A stretch of 64,000 nt of DNA from Paenibacillus brasilensis. GTDB taxonomy: Bacteria > Bacillota > Bacilli > Paenibacillales > Paenibacillaceae. The translations under genes and the position numbers were made by a program. Where the stretch lies: assembly GCF_009363115.1 (NCBI RefSeq), contig NZ_CP045298.1:4027501-4091500 (forward strand). Reading direction: 5' to 3'. This document shows positions 44,305-53,478 of this stretch, in pieces. Numbering within the stretch: position 1 is the first letter of the stretch; the number at the start of each line of letters is the position of its first letter. A model generated the notes under the pieces. That model ran no database searches and was not told where the DNA came from. It saw only the letters and a list, made by a program, of their open reading frames with translations.

Positions 44305-45464
44305 GCCTTATTCTCTGTTTTATTTTCGGTTTTATCTTCTGTTTTTTGATCCGTCTGGGGCTTTGGATTAATCTGTGTATTGTAGACCCACAAGGCGTAT
44401 TCCATAGGCTTGGCGATGGAACGGCGATAGGTCTCTTTTTCACCAATACGTGAAAATACCTCGCGAGCTGGCTTGGGATTGACCTCCAGCACGTAAATAC
44501 GACCGTCCTTGTTGATTGCCAAATCAAGCGCAAGCTCACACAATGCCCCGTAGCTTTCCTCTAGATAAGCAGCAATATCCAGTCCAAGCTTTTCCCCCTG
44601 CTTGATGATTTTCTCTCTATGGTCTTCATCCTGAATCCATTGCGACAGCAGTTGTTTCATTGGTACTGCTCTGCCTCCACCATGGAGGTTGGAAGTAACG
44701 CTTCGATGTGCCCCGATTCGTCCGGCGCATCCAGTGACTTCCCATATCCCTTGGCTGTTTTTCTGTACCAGCATGCGATAATCATGGACCCTGCCATTCG
44801 GCAGCTGTACAGGAATGCCTTCCTGAACGATGTAGTTATCCATGTTCCATCTGCTTAAACGCGGCTCGAGACGGTCCAGACGCACCCGTTGCTGGGGAAT
44901 AATATGACGCTTGTGATTGCGGCCCTCAATCAGATACAGGCCCCCTTGCCTGTTAACAGGCTCAATGCGTAAAATACCACGGCCCCCCGTACCGTTAATC
45001 GGCTTGAGATACACCAGTGAATTCTGTTTGAGCATCCGCTTTATACTATGAAATCCATCGAATAGCTCGGTTGAAGGCAGATGGGGGCGAAAGGCAGCCT
45101 TCCTCGCAAGCTGCTGATGAATGGCCCATTTATTGCTCAACGGCCGGTTCAAATAGACAAGGTCTGTATATTGCAATCGAAACTGCTTCAATTGAAGGTA
45201 CCGCTCACTGCGCTGCACCCGGCAGCGGTCGAAAATCATGTCCGGGAATTCCCGCCATTTTCGGGTCCATCTGCCGCTGTGTGGATCATAGATTTGGGCA
45301 AGAAGCAGCCTGCGATCCTTATGCACATCTGCTGGAGTGAATACATACGTATCCAGTCCCAGTCTTTTCCCTTCTGCAATCATGCGCTCATAGATGTCGC
45401 GCTCCTCCAATTGCTTCTTGTTGTTCAAATACAAGGTCATGATGCCTAGGACAGGTTTTGGCAC
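44286..45464 (-). CDS. YheC/YheD-type ATP-grasp protein (paralogue 5)
   Basis: A 392-residue YheC/D-family ATP-grasp protein. Motifs: PVLGIMTLYLNN at the start, FPDMIFDRCRVQ, LVYLKPINGTGGRGILRI (ATP-grasp lid), RMLVQKN, VTSNLHGGG and the metal-binding ELALDLAINKDGRIYVLEVNPKP. Members YheC and YheD of B. subtilis are endospore coat-associated; the ligated substrate is not known. The C-terminal ~30 residues are a Lys/Thr/Glu-rich low-complexity tail (QKTEDKTENKTENKAKEG). It is the last gene of a minus-strand cluster. Confidence 0.9.
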   Translation of the reverse strand: MPKPVLGIMTLYLNNKKQLEERDIYERMIAEGKRLGLDTYVFTPADVHKDRRLLLAQIYDPHSGRWTRKWREFPDMIFDRCRVQRSERYLQLKQFRLQYTDLVYLNRPLSNKWAIHQQLARKAAFRPHLPSTELFDGFHSIKRMLKQNSLVYLKPINGTGGRGILRIEPVNRQGGLYLIEGRNHKRHIIPQQRVRLDRLEPRLSRWNMDNYIVQEGIPVQLPNGRVHDYRMLVQKNSQGIWEVTGCAGRIGAHRSVTSNLHGGGRAVPMKQLLSQWIQDEDHREKIIKQGEKLGLDIAAYLEESYGALCELALDLAINKDGRIYVLEVNPKPAREVFSRIGEKETYRRSIAKPMEYALWVYNTQINPKPQTDQKTEDKTENKTENKAKEGSA

Positions 45465-45961
45465 AGCATTCCACCTTCCTCTGCCGTCTGCTCATCTTGG
45501 GATAGCTCCCCGCGAAATATCAGCGTGGGTTTTCCGGTCGGTCCAGTCGTCATTTTATGCGCAACAAGTCCTGCGCGAAAACAGGTTTTGAGACTGGCTA
45601 TATTGTCGGCGGCTACGCTGCATGTAAGGCGGTGCAGCTGTTTGAGCTGGGCGGACAGCAGTCTAGCACCCAGTCTGCGGCCCCGGTAAAGCGGACGAAC
45701 GATCACGATGCCCGCATCCTTACCGTAATTCAGAACGAGGGAAAAACCTGCAATCCGCAGGCCCTTCTCTGTGCGCACATAAGCGCACAGGAGAGAGGAG
45801 CCGGGATTGTTCAATTGCTCCGGCGTTAAAATGGCCAACTGCCGCAGGGCATTGCGAGTAATGCGCATGCCGCCTGAACTGCGGGCCAGAAACAGCAACT
45901 GTCGTCGTCTCAGCAGCCAGCTCCGGGTGGGCAATTGTTGAACATCACTAATTTGCGGCAT
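45446..45961 (-). CDS. GNAT-family acetyltransferase-like protein
   Basis: About 171 residues with a GNAT-type core: IAGFSLVLNYGKDAGIVIVRPLYRGRRLGARLL contains the beta4 strand and the acetyl-CoA pyrophosphate loop R-G-R-R-L-G-A. The later VAADNIASLKTCFRAGLV segment is typical of the family's C-terminal half. The inner ATG (45961) is preferred since AAGGA lies 9 nt upstream; an ATG at 45982 overlaps the previous stop (TAATG). It is embedded among ATP-grasp genes and overlaps the next gene by 19 nt, so it belongs to the same operon. Substrate unknown. Confidence 0.82.
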   Translation of the reverse strand: MPQISDVQQLPTRSWLLRRRQLLFLARSSGGMRITRNALRQLAILTPEQLNNPGSSLLCAYVRTEKGLRIAGFSLVLNYGKDAGIVIVRPLYRGRRLGARLLSAQLKQLHRLTCSVAADNIASLKTCFRAGLVAHKMTTGPTGKPTLIFRGELSQDEQTAEEGGMLCQNLS

Positions 45962-45981
45962 GATTCCACTTCCTTGATTCA

Positions 45982-47088
45982 TTATTTCATTCGTCCAGCC
46001 AAAAAGGAGCTGTACTGGAATATGCGTCTAAGCGATTTTTGACGGATTTCCGGCTCGTCGAATTTCATCGGTTTGGCATTAGCTTCAAAAAACCAGAGAG
46101 TACCATTCGTATCTACTCCCAGATCCATAGACATTTCGCCGTGGGAGAGGCCAGACGCGCGTTCAATTTGACGTGCAATCTGAATGGCCGTGCTTTTAAT
46201 TTTGTTCAGCAAATCTGTGCTGTCGTCAGGCCCAAACAGGGAGGAAAGGAGCTTGAACGGGTCCTCTACACTTCCACCACGCGGGACATGCGTCGTAATG
46301 CTTCCTTTACCTGCCAGCCTGGCGCCGACCCCGGTAATGCTCCACGAGCCGCGGACATTTTTTTGTACCAGAATACGCAGGTCGAAGGGCTTTTTCTGAT
46401 AGGTTGCCAGATCAATCCCCTGCTGAATGATATAAGGTGAATTACCTGCTTCCCGACGAATACGTCCCCACAGCCGGGACAGCGACACAGATCTGTAGGT
46501 TACGCTTTTTTTATCATGCTGAATGGTTAGCCTGTAGGCCATTAGATACTCCGGCCGGAATTTAAGAATCATAATTCCCTTTCCGGCCTTGCCATTCTCC
46601 GGCTTGAGATACAGGTATGGAAACGCAGACAGCATCTTCCCCAAGGAAGACAGGTTGCTTAACCTTTTGGTTGCCGGAACAAACTGACGTGTAGATTCCG
46701 AGGTGCGAAGCCATTTGAACAGTTCCCACTTGTTAAAAAAGCCCGGATTGTACAGCTCAATCCCAGAGGTTTGTGTAATTTCCTCCAGTTTAGTGCGGAC
46801 AGAGGTTTTGAGTTCATAATTACGGTTTGGGATGCGATTATAAATGACCTGTGGAAGCGGAAAATTTTGTTCCTCCCAAATCTGTGAGTCTTTGTTGAAG
46901 ATATAGCCTTTGACCGCTTCAGCTCCCAGCTTTAGATCCCTGACGGTAACGATGTACACCTGATAGCCCATTCGTGTTCCCGTTTCAAGGATATCCCTAA
47001 AGTTACGCTGATTTCCCTTGAAGAATTGCCCATCGTCGTGCACGGTCAATACAGCAACGACCGGCTTTTGCTCCGCCCGGGTATTCAT
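45982..47088 (-). CDS. YheC/YheD-type ATP-grasp protein (paralogue 4)
   Basis: A 368-residue ATP-grasp protein. It starts PVVAVLTVHDDGQFFKGN (the YheC/D N-terminal motif), then YIVTVRDLKL, QVIYNRIPNRNYE, YLYLKPENGKAGKGIMIL, RILVQKN, TTHVPRGGS and MSMDLGVDTNGTLWFFEANAKP (metal-binding E and N). It lacks the N-terminal extension of paralogues 1 and 3. Its start overlaps the upstream gene by 4 nt (ATGA), showing translational coupling. Confidence 0.91.
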   Translation of the reverse strand: MNTRAEQKPVVAVLTVHDDGQFFKGNQRNFRDILETGTRMGYQVYIVTVRDLKLGAEAVKGYIFNKDSQIWEEQNFPLPQVIYNRIPNRNYELKTSVRTKLEEITQTSGIELYNPGFFNKWELFKWLRTSESTRQFVPATKRLSNLSSLGKMLSAFPYLYLKPENGKAGKGIMILKFRPEYLMAYRLTIQHDKKSVTYRSVSLSRLWGRIRREAGNSPYIIQQGIDLATYQKKPFDLRILVQKNVRGSWSITGVGARLAGKGSITTHVPRGGSVEDPFKLLSSLFGPDDSTDLLNKIKSTAIQIARQIERASGLSHGEMSMDLGVDTNGTLWFFEANAKPMKFDEPEIRQKSLRRIFQYSSFLAGRMK

Positions 47089-48455
47089 AGTTCCTCTTTT
47101 CTGCGGAATTTACTGAGGTAAAGACAGTGGTCCAAAATATGCTCCACGGATGCTTTACCCTCCGCACGCAACGATGGATGTTGAAAAATGGATCGACCGG
47201 GCTTGGAGTTGGCTTCAAACATCCATACCTTTTCCTGCTGATCAATACCCAGATCGAAGCCGATTTCACCCAGCAGATGCTGATGGTGGTTCTCAATGGC
47301 TTCTGCGAGCGTAATGGCTACATTCTTGGCACGTTGAAGTACCTCGCCCGCCCGATCTCCAAATACCCGGCCCAGTGCTTGCTCCGGTGTCATCAGGGAG
47401 CCACCGTTTTTAATATGAGTCGTGACACTGCCACGTCCGGCTTTTTTGGCTCCAATTCCGACGACGACCCATTGGTTGTTGCCGTCCTTGTGCATGTGAA
47501 ACCGGAAATCAATCGGGCAATTGTCAATCTCGATCAGCTGAATTCCCTGTTGGATGACGTAGCCTTTTAACGTTTGGCCTTGATTGGATTGAAGCATACG
47601 GAGCATAGAGTTAAAAGAGTTGAAGCGCAGTAATACGTTGCTACTTTTTTTACGATACCTCACAAAATAGCCTTGCTTGGGAACATGGGAAAGCCGGTAG
47701 ATTCCTTTGCCGAGACTGCCTCCACTTGGCTTGTAATAAGCAAATTGATGACGCTCCAGCATGCCTCGGATTCGTTCAGAGCTGGGATTCGTATACGATT
47801 CAGGGACATAGCGGTTGACTTCCGGATTACTTTCCAGCAGATAATAGATATCTGTTTTATTGAAAAAGCTCCAGTTAAAGAAGGGAATTCGTTTGCGGGA
47901 AAACCGCTCGCGCAGCTGATTGATCGCCGGGGAAAAATCAGAGCGACGACTCGGCAAACGATTATAAATCACATCCGGCAAAGGTACGATTTTACGTGTA
48001 AACTCCCCGCTGGATGAGAGGAAATAACCATTAATCGTATCATTTTGCCAGTTGATATCCCGCGGGGTGAAGGCGAAAATATAAGATTTCTTGCTGCCTT
48101 CCTTCAGCAGCTGCTTAATAAAGCCTGTGCGTGATCCGAAAGGGCGGGTGGTGGAGTTGGTACCGTCAGACAATACTCCAATCAACGGACCCAGCTGTAT
48201 ATCACCGTCCAGATTGCGCAAATAGATAGACCCGCTTTTGGGAACACGGATTGCATTACGCAAGCCGGAGGTCAGGTATAGATGACGCCCAGCCTTCTGA
48301 ATCGGTTTCACTGTTGCGGGAATCTGATCCTTACCGAGCCGCAGACGAATGGACTTGGCTCCGGATAATTTAAGGCTCTTCAACAAGGCAGTGGATATAT
48401 AAGCCACCTTGTCGGGCTGCTGTGAGAAATGCACATTGCAATGCGTTAAACTCAT
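47085..48455 (-). CDS. YheC/YheD-type ATP-grasp protein with N-terminal extension (paralogue 3)
   Basis: A 456-residue protein. The first ~95 residues form an additional beta-rich domain (CNVHFSQQPDKVAYIS... SIYLRNLDGDIQLGP) also seen in paralogue 1. Next come LGPLIGVLSDG, FAFTPRDINW, DVIYNRLPSRRSD, YYKPSGGSLGKGIYRL, FRFHMHKDG, TTHIKNGGS and GFDLGIDQQEKVWMFEANSKP. The ATP-grasp active site looks complete. GGAGGAT precedes the ATG. This long form corresponds to the YheD-like size class. Confidence 0.91.
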   Translation of the reverse strand: MSLTHCNVHFSQQPDKVAYISTALLKSLKLSGAKSIRLRLGKDQIPATVKPIQKAGRHLYLTSGLRNAIRVPKSGSIYLRNLDGDIQLGPLIGVLSDGTNSTTRPFGSRTGFIKQLLKEGSKKSYIFAFTPRDINWQNDTINGYFLSSSGEFTRKIVPLPDVIYNRLPSRRSDFSPAINQLRERFSRKRIPFFNWSFFNKTDIYYLLESNPEVNRYVPESYTNPSSERIRGMLERHQFAYYKPSGGSLGKGIYRLSHVPKQGYFVRYRKKSSNVLLRFNSFNSMLRMLQSNQGQTLKGYVIQQGIQLIEIDNCPIDFRFHMHKDGNNQWVVVGIGAKKAGRGSVTTHIKNGGSLMTPEQALGRVFGDRAGEVLQRAKNVAITLAEAIENHHQHLLGEIGFDLGIDQQEKVWMFEANSKPGRSIFQHPSLRAEGKASVEHILDHCLYLSKFRRKEEL

Positions 48456-48467
48456 CTGTTTATCCTC

Positions 48468-49622
48468 CTATACCGTGTGTTCAAGGGAGGCGCCCGCGCC
48501 TTGTAGCCCCGTCGTTTTGGATTGGGTTATTAAATATCGGGCATACTCGAGCGGGCGGTTGATTGACCGGAAAGCGCACTTTGGCTGACGGATCTGAAAA
48601 AAGGAAGCCCGACCAGGCCGGGAATTAACCTCCAATAGCCAAATGTTCCCGTCCCGATCAATACCATAATCAATCCCCAGCTCGCCAAGGCGACCGTATC
48701 GTTCCTCCAGCGCCCCGGTAATGGTCAGGGACAGCTTCATCATCTGTCCGATGATGTGACGTGTGCTGTCCGCGCCAAATTGTTTACGAAGGTAAGGCTC
48801 TGCCGGATGCGCTTCGCCTCCGCCGTGCAGATTGGAGGTCAGCGTTCCTCTCCTGCCTTCTCTTACGGCAAAGCCCGTCAGGCACCAACAGCCGTGGCCG
48901 TCCTTTTGCATGAGTGCACGAATATCAAAGGGCCGGCCGCTTTGACTCGTTAATTTCAAATAAGGCTGCACGATGTAAGCGCGTTTGTCTGTAATTCCGT
49001 TGATCCATGACAAGCCTGCATCCAGTTCGGAAAACAAACGCCGGAACGGTCGGTTTCGGGAGTCTCTGCCTTGTATGAGCAGTCCCCGATCTCCTTCCGC
49101 CAGGCGGAGATACAGTGTCCCCTTGCCGTGTGTTCCGGCCTGAGGCTTCATAAACAGCCCCGAATGGCGTCGTAGCCACTCCACAAGCTGGGCCGTGTCC
49201 CGGTAAGGTGCCGTAGGCGGCACAAAGGGACGCACTTCATCTACCTTGTGCAGAGCGCGGTACACCTGCCATTTGCCAGGCAGGTTGCGCGACCAGTAGA
49301 GGAGCTTGCGCGATTTCAGCTCCGCCATTTCTTCCAATGTGTGTCCGACATTCTGGCTTTCATGGACATGGAGACAGCGGTTATACACAATATCCGGCAG
49401 GGGAAAGCGACCGGATGTCCACACTCCGTCATGATAAGCATAACCTCGTATGGAATGCTTTTCAGGTGAGACTCCTTCGGCGGTAAACGCCATTACGCTG
49501 AGACCAGAGCGCCTGCCCAATACACTCAGCCTGCGACAAAAATCGGCTTCGCTAATGGGGGGGATGGCGGCCTGATTTCGGCTAACGAGCACGCCCAGCG
49601 TGCCTGGCAAGACAAGAGACAC
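48468..49622 (-). CDS. YheC/YheD-type ATP-grasp protein (paralogue 2)
   Basis: A 384-residue protein with LPGTLGVLVSRNQ, DIVYNRCLHVHES, GLFMKPQAGTHGKGTLYL, IRALMQKDG, LTSNLHGGGEA and ELGIDYGIDRDGNIWLLEVNSRP. GTG 49622 is chosen because AAAGGAG (complement of 49632-49638) lies 9 nt upstream and the protein then begins at the conserved LVLPGTLG strand. The open frame extends to an ATG at 49700 inside the upstream gene. It is the most GC-rich of the paralogues (many GGC/CGG codons). Confidence 0.9.
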   Translation of the reverse strand: MSLVLPGTLGVLVSRNQAAIPPISEADFCRRLSVLGRRSGLSVMAFTAEGVSPEKHSIRGYAYHDGVWTSGRFPLPDIVYNRCLHVHESQNVGHTLEEMAELKSRKLLYWSRNLPGKWQVYRALHKVDEVRPFVPPTAPYRDTAQLVEWLRRHSGLFMKPQAGTHGKGTLYLRLAEGDRGLLIQGRDSRNRPFRRLFSELDAGLSWINGITDKRAYIVQPYLKLTSQSGRPFDIRALMQKDGHGCWCLTGFAVREGRRGTLTSNLHGGGEAHPAEPYLRKQFGADSTRHIIGQMMKLSLTITGALEERYGRLGELGIDYGIDRDGNIWLLEVNSRPGRASFFQIRQPKCAFRSINRPLEYARYLITQSKTTGLQGAGASLEHTV

Positions 49623-49665
49623 CGACAACAGCTCCTTTGGCAGCCGGACCCTGGAAGAGAGGGAT

Positions 49666-51036
49666 TCATTTGAAACCGGCTGAATGACGGCAGTATTCAA
49701 TCATTTTTTTCACGGACGGACGGGTTTTCTGATCATTTAATGGTGTATTGTCATTCTTCGACGGCTTGGAGTTGACTTCCAGCAGCCAGATGTGTCCCGT
49801 GCTGTCAATGGCCAGATCAATGCCAAATTCCGCGAAATGGGCGGGAATCGCCTTCTCAACTCCGCTTGCGATGTTCAGTGCTGCTGTCTTGAGAGAGAGG
49901 AGGCCATTCGATTTGATGGCCGCGGGCAGCGTCGTTTTAGCCAGCGCTTCTTTGACCGTACTCAGCGTGCCGCCACGCGCCAGATTGGATACAAAGTGGC
50001 TACCTCCGGCAATCCGGGCGACAATGGATGTCACCGTCCAGGTCCCGGTTGCATTCTTCTGCACGAGCGCACGAAAGTCTACCGGACGCTTACCGTGATC
50101 AATCAGGGTAAGTCCCTGCTGGAGCTGAAAGCGTGTTGTTTTCATTTTTCCTGCCAGGCTTTTGTACAGTTTGTCGACATTGGCATACGTTTTCTTTCGG
50201 GGTGCACCCGCTGTCGTGGATAGTACGGAAAAGGTACCGTCCGTTTGCTTGCTAATGCGCATGATGCCTTTGCCCAGGCTCCCGCGAACCGGTTTAAGAA
50301 AAACAGTGGGATGCTGGTTACACATTTTTTTGAATACGGCAAAGGTTTGCAGCAGGTGAGACTCGGGTAAATACTTGCGCAGGGAAGAATTAGATTTAAG
50401 CGCATCAAACACTTCATTCTTATCCAAGAACTTTTCATTGAAAATAGTCGTACCGTACTGCGATTTTACTTCTTTCATGAAATGCTGTACGCTAGTTCTG
50501 TTCTCGAGTTTACGGGAGGTAAGCCGGTTATTGACGACATCGCCGGCGGGCATGACCGTCTTTTTCCAGCTTCCGTCGTACACCCATCCCTGAACCCGAC
50601 CGGGCTGGCTTCCGATATGCTCCGGGGTGAAAAAATACACATATGCTCCTTGTCTACGACATTCCCCGACCAGTTCATGGCAGAACAGGGTGATCGACCC
50701 GAAAGGCTTATCAGGCTGTTCGGGATAGTCCCGGCTGACCAGCACGCTGATAAGTGGGCCCACTCGAAGTGTCCGGCGGCCTCGGCTGTAGGTTACTCGC
50801 AGTTGACAATTGGAATGAATCCCCATTTTACGGGCCAGCACGCTTCCTACGCGTAGGCCGCTGTAGCGGGGTACCGAAATGACGGTAACCTCTTGGCGGA
50901 ACGAACCGAAGGCGAGCTGAACGGGGTGGCCTGCGGATATTTTCCATTTGCGAAGCAAGGACTCGCCGACCATGAGTACGTCATCCTGCAAGATGCCCGA
51001 TCCGATGATTTGAATCGTTGTTTTTTTGATGGACAT
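49666..51036 (-). CDS. YheC/YheD-type ATP-grasp protein with N-terminal extension (paralogue 1)
   Basis: A 456-residue protein, first gene of the minus-strand cluster. It has an N-terminal beta-rich domain (about 1-95, SAGHPVQLAFGSFRQEVTVI), then VGPLISVLVSRDYPEQ, YFFTPEHIGS, DVVNNRLTSRKLE, VFLKPVRGSLGKGIMRIS, RALVQKNATG, VSNLARGGT and FGIDLAIDSTGHIWLLEVNSKPS. ATG 51036 follows GGAAGGAGA by about 6 nt; an upstream in-frame start lacks a site. The gene order beside yheA matches the yhe locus of B. subtilis, greatly expanded. Confidence 0.91.
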   Translation of the reverse strand: MSIKKTTIQIIGSGILQDDVLMVGESLLRKWKISAGHPVQLAFGSFRQEVTVISVPRYSGLRVGSVLARKMGIHSNCQLRVTYSRGRRTLRVGPLISVLVSRDYPEQPDKPFGSITLFCHELVGECRRQGAYVYFFTPEHIGSQPGRVQGWVYDGSWKKTVMPAGDVVNNRLTSRKLENRTSVQHFMKEVKSQYGTTIFNEKFLDKNEVFDALKSNSSLRKYLPESHLLQTFAVFKKMCNQHPTVFLKPVRGSLGKGIMRISKQTDGTFSVLSTTAGAPRKKTYANVDKLYKSLAGKMKTTRFQLQQGLTLIDHGKRPVDFRALVQKNATGTWTVTSIVARIAGGSHFVSNLARGGTLSTVKEALAKTTLPAAIKSNGLLSLKTAALNIASGVEKAIPAHFAEFGIDLAIDSTGHIWLLEVNSKPSKNDNTPLNDQKTRPSVKKMIEYCRHSAGFK

Positions 51037-51197
51037 CGTGGATCTCCTTCCGGGCAGCAACTTGATGTCTTGAAGTAACGGGAAACGTAAATGGGTTGTA
51101 ATAGCACTGATTCATCATATGAGGACATATATCCCTTGGTGATTGACGGACAATGTGAAATGTTGACACTATACTTGTACTGGAGGAATGAACAATC

Positions 51198-51542
51198 ATG
51201 AATATCTATGACAAAGCACATGATTTAGCAAAAGCATTGAAGGAAAGCAAAGAGGTAGAGGAAATTACGGCAGCGATGAAGCTGATTGAAACCGATCCGG
51301 AAGCCAAACAAATGCTGGACGATTTCCGTCAGCGCCAAATGGAAGTTCAGCAGCGGATGATGAGCGGAGATATGCCGGCACAGGAAGAGATGGAAAAGAT
51401 GGAAAAGCTGTTCGAGGTCCTTAGTCTGAACCTCAACATCCGTCGTCTATTCGACGCCGAGCGCCGCCTGAGCGTAATCATTGAGGACGTCAACAAAATT
51501 ATTTCAGATAGCCTTCAGCATTTGTACGGTTCTTCTATGTAA
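51198..51542 (+). CDS. yheA: YlbF-family protein YheA
   Basis: A 114-residue all-helical YlbF/YmcA-family protein (YDKAHDLAKALKESKEV, DDFRQRQMEVQQRM, MEKLFEVLSLNLNIRRLFDAE). In B. subtilis YheA lies next to yheB and yheC; the paralogues YlbF, YmcA and YaaT affect sporulation, competence and RNase Y. It is transcribed divergently from the ATP-grasp cluster. No Cys ligands of the YlbF/YmcA Fe-S type are present. The function of YheA itself is not established. Confidence 0.9.
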   Translation: MNIYDKAHDLAKALKESKEVEEITAAMKLIETDPEAKQMLDDFRQRQMEVQQRMMSGDMPAQEEMEKMEKLFEVLSLNLNIRRLFDAERRLSVIIEDVNKIISDSLQHLYGSSM

Positions 51543-51614
51543 GTTTGTTTCATATTCCTTCCTGTCCTCTCATAGACTAGATACATAGAGTCACAGGGAG
51601 AGGAAGGGATACGA

Positions 51615-51899
51615 TTGGGTTCTCTTAAAAAATGGAAACACGGTTTGTACACACTGATTGCGTTGGCTATGGTGTTTGTTGCGGTGCCGCGCATCTCACT
51701 TGCAGGCGGTTTGAACTGGGTCAACGGCTTTGGTATCGTGTGGGTACTTTTTGCGTTGCTTGTCATCGGCGCGAACCTGCATTTTTTGCTGGGTGTAGAT
51801 GAGGAAAAGCGTAAAACGCTGGAGCGTGTGCGGCGGGCCAAAATGCAACAGTGGCAAATGAAGTGGGATAATAAAACCGACAAAGGCAGCATGTTGTGA
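51615..51899 (+). CDS. ytpI: YtpI-like membrane protein
   Basis: A 94-residue protein with two membrane segments (about 11-30 and 38-60, FGIVWVLFALLVIGANLHFL) and a basic, helical cytoplasmic tail (KRKTLERVRRAKMQQW). The start TTG 51615 has AGGAAGGGA 5 nt upstream. The position directly before ytoI matches the ytpI-ytoI order of B. subtilis. Function unknown. Confidence 0.82.
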   Translation: MGSLKKWKHGLYTLIALAMVFVAVPRISLAGGLNWVNGFGIVWVLFALLVIGANLHFLLGVDEEKRKTLERVRRAKMQQWQMKWDNKTDKGSML

Positions 51900-51958
51900 G
51901 CCTTTCACTATGATTTGTCCTGAGCTTGCTCCAATGCTACACATGAAGCACAGTTAAG

Positions 51959-51994
51959 AAGCGGTCCCTTGTAAAAAAGGGATCGCTTTTTGCT
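51959..51994 (+). terminator. terminator of ytpI
   Basis: A 12-bp stem, AAGCGGTCCCTT (51959-51970) with AAGGGATCGCTT (51977-51988), one G-T pair, then TTTTGC. Confidence 0.85.
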
Positions 51995-52047
51995 ATTTCC
52001 GAGGTACGATATCGAAATGAACAAAGGTCTAAAATAAAGGGATTTTG

Positions 52048-52056
52048 TGCTATAAT
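52048..52056 (+). promoter_or_regulatory. extended -10 promoter of ytoI
   Basis: TGCTATAAT, a perfect -10 hexamer with the TGN extension, 43 bp before the TTG start of ytoI. The -35 is poor, as usual for extended -10 promoters. Confidence 0.65.
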
Positions 52057-52099
52057 AGATACAGAATGATACAGATTGAACGTTGGGGGTGTAACAGAG

Positions 52100-53434
52100 T
52101 TGAACGGGCTAGATGAAGCAGTTACGAAGCATGAGCAGCTATTGCGTCATATCGAGCAGTTGAAAATAGGCTCCAAAATTTCCGTACGCAGGTTGGCTAA
52201 AGAGATGAGCGTCAGTGAAGGAACGGCTTATCGGGCCGTAAAGGAAGCTGAAAATCTAGGAATTGTCATTACCAAGGAACGAATTGGAACGGTACGGGTG
52301 GAAAAGCGTCCACGCGGTTTGTCCGAGCAGCTGACCTTTACAGATGTCGTGAATATCGTGGAAGGACATGTGCTGGGTGGAAGCGAGGGGCTGGAGAAGC
52401 CTTTGCATAAATATGTCATCGGGGCGATGCGCGAAGAGGCCATGGCCCGTTATATTGACGCAGGCAGTTTGCTGATCGTAGGTAACCGGGAGGATGCACA
52501 TTCTCTTGCACTGGAGCAAGGAGCAGGCGTGCTGATTACAGGGGGATTTGGTACGAGTCGGGAGGTCAAGCAGCTGGCCGACCAGATCAGCCTGCCGATT
52601 ATTTCCTCGCGCCACGATACCTTTACCGTGGCTTCCATGATTAATAGAGCGATATTCGACCGTTTGATCAAAAAGAAAATTATGCTGATTGAAGATATAG
52701 CGGCAGGCAAACCCAAGACTCTGACATTGAAAATCAACAGCACGCTCACCGAATTTGAAGAGCTTTCGAAGACGACAGGGCATCATCATTTTGCCATCGT
52801 GGATGAATGGAATCGTTTAATAGGCATCGTCAGCCGCAAAGATGTGGAGGGGCTCCTGCCCGAGCATACGATGGACAAATGCCTGATCCGTAATCCGGTA
52901 ACGGTCACCTATCAGACTTCGCTGGCCTCAGCCGCGCAGATGATGGCATGGGAAGGTGTGGATTATTTACCAGTTGTGGACCGTAACCGCAAGCTGCTAG
53001 GGTCTGTTACACGACGTGAGGTGCTGGATGCGCTGCGCAATGCCCAAAAGCAGCCACAACTTGGCGAGACGTTCGATCAGTTGATTTGGAACGGGTTTGC
53101 CGAGGAGCGTAATGAGGACGGATCGTTGTTTTTTCGTGGCTTTATCATTCCGCAGATGGCCACCAATTTGGGTACGATCTCGGAAGGCGTGCTGGTCAAC
53201 GTCATGACACAAGCGGGTTATCGAGCGGCTAGAGACATGAGCGGCAAGGATTATGTGCTTGATAATTTGACGACTTATTTTATCCGACCAGTACAGATTG
53301 AGGATGCAGTCGTCCTGCGTCCGTTGCTGCTCGAGATGAGCCGTCGTACCTGCAAGCTGGAAATTGCAATATCACGGGAAAATCATTTGGTATGCAAAGC
53401 GGTAATGACGCTTCAATCCATTGAACACGGATAA
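52100..53434 (+). CDS. ytoI: DRTGG-CBS-hotdog regulator-like protein YtoI
   Basis: A 444-residue multidomain protein. N-terminal GntR-like winged HTH (about 5-65, ISVRRLAKEMSVSEGTAYRA), DRTGG domain (about 70-185), a pair of CBS domains (about 200-315, FAIVDEWNRLIGIVSRKDV and VDYLPVVDRNRKLLGSV) and a C-terminal hotdog thioesterase-like domain (about 330-440). This order is that of B. subtilis YtoI. CBS/DRTGG modules bind adenine nucleotides in other proteins, so ligand-controlled DNA binding is plausible. TTG 52100 is chosen for the GGGGGTG site 8 nt upstream. Confidence 0.93.
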   Translation: MNGLDEAVTKHEQLLRHIEQLKIGSKISVRRLAKEMSVSEGTAYRAVKEAENLGIVITKERIGTVRVEKRPRGLSEQLTFTDVVNIVEGHVLGGSEGLEKPLHKYVIGAMREEAMARYIDAGSLLIVGNREDAHSLALEQGAGVLITGGFGTSREVKQLADQISLPIISSRHDTFTVASMINRAIFDRLIKKKIMLIEDIAAGKPKTLTLKINSTLTEFEELSKTTGHHHFAIVDEWNRLIGIVSRKDVEGLLPEHTMDKCLIRNPVTVTYQTSLASAAQMMAWEGVDYLPVVDRNRKLLGSVTRREVLDALRNAQKQPQLGETFDQLIWNGFAEERNEDGSLFFRGFIIPQMATNLGTISEGVLVNVMTQAGYRAARDMSGKDYVLDNLTTYFIRPVQIEDAVVLRPLLLEMSRRTCKLEIAISRENHLVCKAVMTLQSIEHG

Positions 53435-53478
53435 ACGCCAATGGATTGGAGCGAGGGGGGGGGACAGAAAAGAACGGC

